DNA of 35,000 bases from the NCBI GenBank assembly GCA_012295275.1, contig CM022675.1, positions 4,730,455 to 4,765,454 of the forward strand, in the 5' to 3' direction. Shown here piece after piece: positions 32,719-35,000 of this stretch; the first letter of the stretch is position 1; each line of letters starts with the position of its first letter. Below the pieces are notes generated by a model. The model made no database searches and was not told the DNA's origin. It saw only the letters and a list, made by a program, of their open reading frames with translations. Origin of the DNA: Chrysomallon squamiferum. Its lineage: Eukaryota > Mollusca > Gastropoda > Neomphalida > Peltospiridae. The position numbers were made by a program, and so were the translations under genes.

Positions 32719-32818
32719 CTGGATGTTGGAGTTGGTGTCTCTGTATGTTGTCAGATAACACAATGACATATTAAAATCATCTTGCTGAACTGTTGAATTT
32801 CTGTTGTAAGCTTCAAGA
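32719..32818 (-). CDS. Probable coding exon of an unidentified minus-strand gene
   Basis: On the minus strand a strong acceptor (CTTTTATTTTTAG) precedes 100 bases that end at a textbook donor (CCAG|GTAAGC). One frame is open throughout: one base completing a codon, then 33 residues starting LEAYNRNSTVQQDDF and ending TTYRDTNSNIQ, leaving in phase 0. The other two frames are not both open. Composition looks like ordinary protein, unlike the surrounding AT-rich DNA. I do not recognise the family. Upstream exons would lie to the right, possibly outside the window. A downstream exon might begin at acceptor-like sites near 32443 or 32368, which would give very short C-termini. Confidence 0.5.
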
Positions 32819-32980
32819 CTAAAAATAAAAGAATATCAATTAAATAATTAGTTTACTTTATTTGATTAAAAAATGTATAAATATAAGGTTTATTTAACTA
32901 TTCAAGATATGTTTATAAGCTTCCAGTATTTACATTCAGTACAATGAATATATTTAGTGGTTGAAATTTACTGGTTGCTA

Positions 32981-33033
<53 letters not shown>

Positions 33034-34546
33034 TACACTCCCATACAAAGGCACTTTTAGAATATTGGGTTTCTGTGGTAGAAAACACAGTATTTTTATC
33101 CACCCCATGTAGGAAACCTGTGACTGAAAAGAATAAACAGAGAAAAAAGATAGAAATTTACTTGTAGAGGATTGAGTTTGGACCCCAATTTTCAGAAGTC
33201 TTTAAAGTGTAGTAATGCACAGAATATATTTATATTTTGTGTAACAAAATATCATGACAAGTAGAGTTCATGCAAGAATCACAATAATAATAGCAATGTT
33301 AGTCTGCAGATCTGTTGGGTAATTGTAAACAAAATGAATTATACATTACTGATTAGATATTTGTTGTGACCTAAACAGTTTTGTCCATGTCATTGTCTTG
33401 TGTCCACTAGCTACATTAGATCAGAATAATTCCCAATCCTAGATAACACTATAGCAAAAAAATATATTTTGCTACTTTTTATGATTAAACATATTTCTTA
33501 TCTAGCATTTTAGAAATGCTTTTTTTTTTTTTTTTTTTTTCTTCTTTTTTCTGTAGGTTGCTTACAGCAAAAATTAAAATAAATTCATAAAACAAGGCTT
33601 TATTCACATTTGATCCTTTTTGAATTATACATATATATTTCAAAAAACTGAAAACAATGCAACTTCACATTAGATAAATTTATAAAATAGTAAACATGAA
33701 AGAACAAAGACTAGAACACATGTTAATATTTAATAAACAAATCCAAAAATGGATACATTTAACCCTTTCCTTAAATGGTAACTGATATATCCAATCACAA
33801 TTTTATTACCATTAACTTATAAACTAGATTTATCTCAATGCCTTCAAAAAAATTAGAGCTGACCTTTTGTGAAAATCTCTGAAATTAATGGCAGTGAATA
33901 CAGGTTAAACTTTTTTATATCTGTTTTTGTTCATATCTACCAATAATTAAAATGAAGTTTAAAAACAGCCCACTCTGACAGTAGTTTTTCTATGAATGTC
34001 ATGTGAATGTTTTAGAATGTTCAAAGAATAGAATAACAGTTAGTAGCTTCATAGTTGTTTATGACCATATATGATTCTTGTTTTATCAACTGGCATTAGG
34101 TTGGCTTTACTGTTCATGATCACATTCATTTTCATGAATATTCATCAAAATCATTAGCATGTCAAAACATGAAACAGATGAATGAGAAAAAAAAAGTTTA
34201 TTAATTTACTTTTTTCAAAAACAAAATATAAAAAAAAATTATGAAAGTTTTGAAACAAAGATACATTAAATACATAAATGGAAAAATAAAAATTCAATTT
34301 ACAAAGTTTGACCCATTGTTGTTTACAAATTTTAACAACTCAACAAGTTTACTTTTTCTTCCAGATAACTTTCCATTATGTTTCCTTAGCCATGCTAAGA
34401 ATATCTATCAATAAGCTATATGTATTTATTAATAACATCTACATACAGGCATTATAATTTTTAAAATATCAATGACTTTAAAAAAGGATTATCAATTTAA
34501 AATATCTCTATACAGCAAAATGCTAATAATTAAACTTCTTAGTAAA

Positions 34547-34579
<33 letters not shown>

Positions 34580-35000
34580 GAAAAGAATATTTAAAAAAAG
34601 AAGAAATTTATGTAGATATTAGATTTTATGAAATTTAAATATTATTAAACTGAAACGAAAAATATATCTTCTCACTTAATTAATAAGAAATAGGTTTTTC
34701 AGTTTCCATTTAAGAAACAAGAAAATTGTTGTATAAGAATCTATGCCACATGAATTATCCATTAATTTTTAAAATACAACATTAGTTTTAATGATTTATA
34801 TATATAAAGAAATTAAGACGTTAAATAGTCATCAGACTGAGTCTCCTTTTTACAACATCAGAAAACAGTTTTTTCAAAAACCAGATTCATTAATGATGTT
34901 AAAAGTTTCTGTTGCAGATTTAGAAAAAAATGAAATAAAATTAAATTAAAGTAAATAAATAAAGGAAGAAAGAAAGCAAGAAAGGAAGAGAAGAAAACAT
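32819..35000. other. Non-coding AT-rich region, possibly intron of the minus-strand gene
   Basis: It contains (GT)n at 32983-33031, poly-T at 33520-33540, (AAT)n at about 34547-34574, and a segment at about 34741-34890 that resembles 28646-28800 (shared AATAGTCATCAGACTG). No further exon is supported on either strand. Confidence 0.45.
32983..33031. repeat. (GT)n microsatellite
   Basis: Uninterrupted GT run of about 48 bases. Confidence 0.95.

Noticed and set aside
33120-33215. Possible second minus-strand exon (TSENWGPNSILYK)
   Set aside because: Weak acceptor without a pyrimidine tract, and a stop directly after the supposed end.

Overview
The window is AT-rich, intron-rich animal DNA packed with microsatellites: (CT)n, (GTAT)n, (ATT)n, (CA)n, poly-T. 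There are no bacterial-style operons. GT-AG introns, mostly phase 1, separate small extracellular exons. The domain mix (C-type-lectin-like plus WSC ectodomain, Ser/Thr-rich stalk, one membrane helix, long tyrosine-rich tail) and the repeat style suggest a lophotrochozoan, probably a mollusc. That assignment is inference, and the species cannot be named from the sequence.

Layout. (1) 337-1717 is the 3' end of receptor copy A: a transmembrane exon and a cytoplasmic-tail exon, with the rest lying off the left edge. (2) 1718-5388 holds copy A's downstream DNA, a degenerate ~30-bp minisatellite and a ~700-bp MITE-like element. (3) 5389-11526 is copy B, complete in ten exons whose joined reading frame gives 678 residues: signal peptide, a partial lectin-like module, a partial WSC domain, a linker, a second lectin-like module, a stalk, a membrane helix and the tail. 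(4) 11527-15700 is copy B's downstream DNA and repeats. (5) 15701-24818 is copy C, which is unusual. It starts with four tandem copies of the signal-peptide exon (15701, 16744, 18792, and 20157 with its ATG changed to ATA). No lectin or WSC exon follows. Three duplicated stalk exons, the membrane exon and the tail exon come next. (6) 24819-26225 is downstream DNA homologous to that of A and B. (7) 26226-35000 is largely non-coding AT-rich DNA with local duplications and one probable 100-bp exon of an unrelated minus-strand gene (32719-32818).

How the parts work together. The three copies share a membrane anchor and a tail whose central part is a tandem array of about four ~25-residue units. 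Each unit carries YxxL (or a close variant) followed 5-7 residues later by a second tyrosine, usually as DYDx. The arrangement resembles ITAM/hemITAM and ITIM signalling sequences. The ectodomain differs between the copies whose ectodomain is visible: lectin/WSC-bearing in B and mucin-like only in C. A conserved putative signalling tail under variable ectodomains, in a tandem cluster, is the pattern of paired or immune-type receptors. This is the candidate undescribed system here. The signalling role is inference; the exon structures and motifs are read directly from the sequence.
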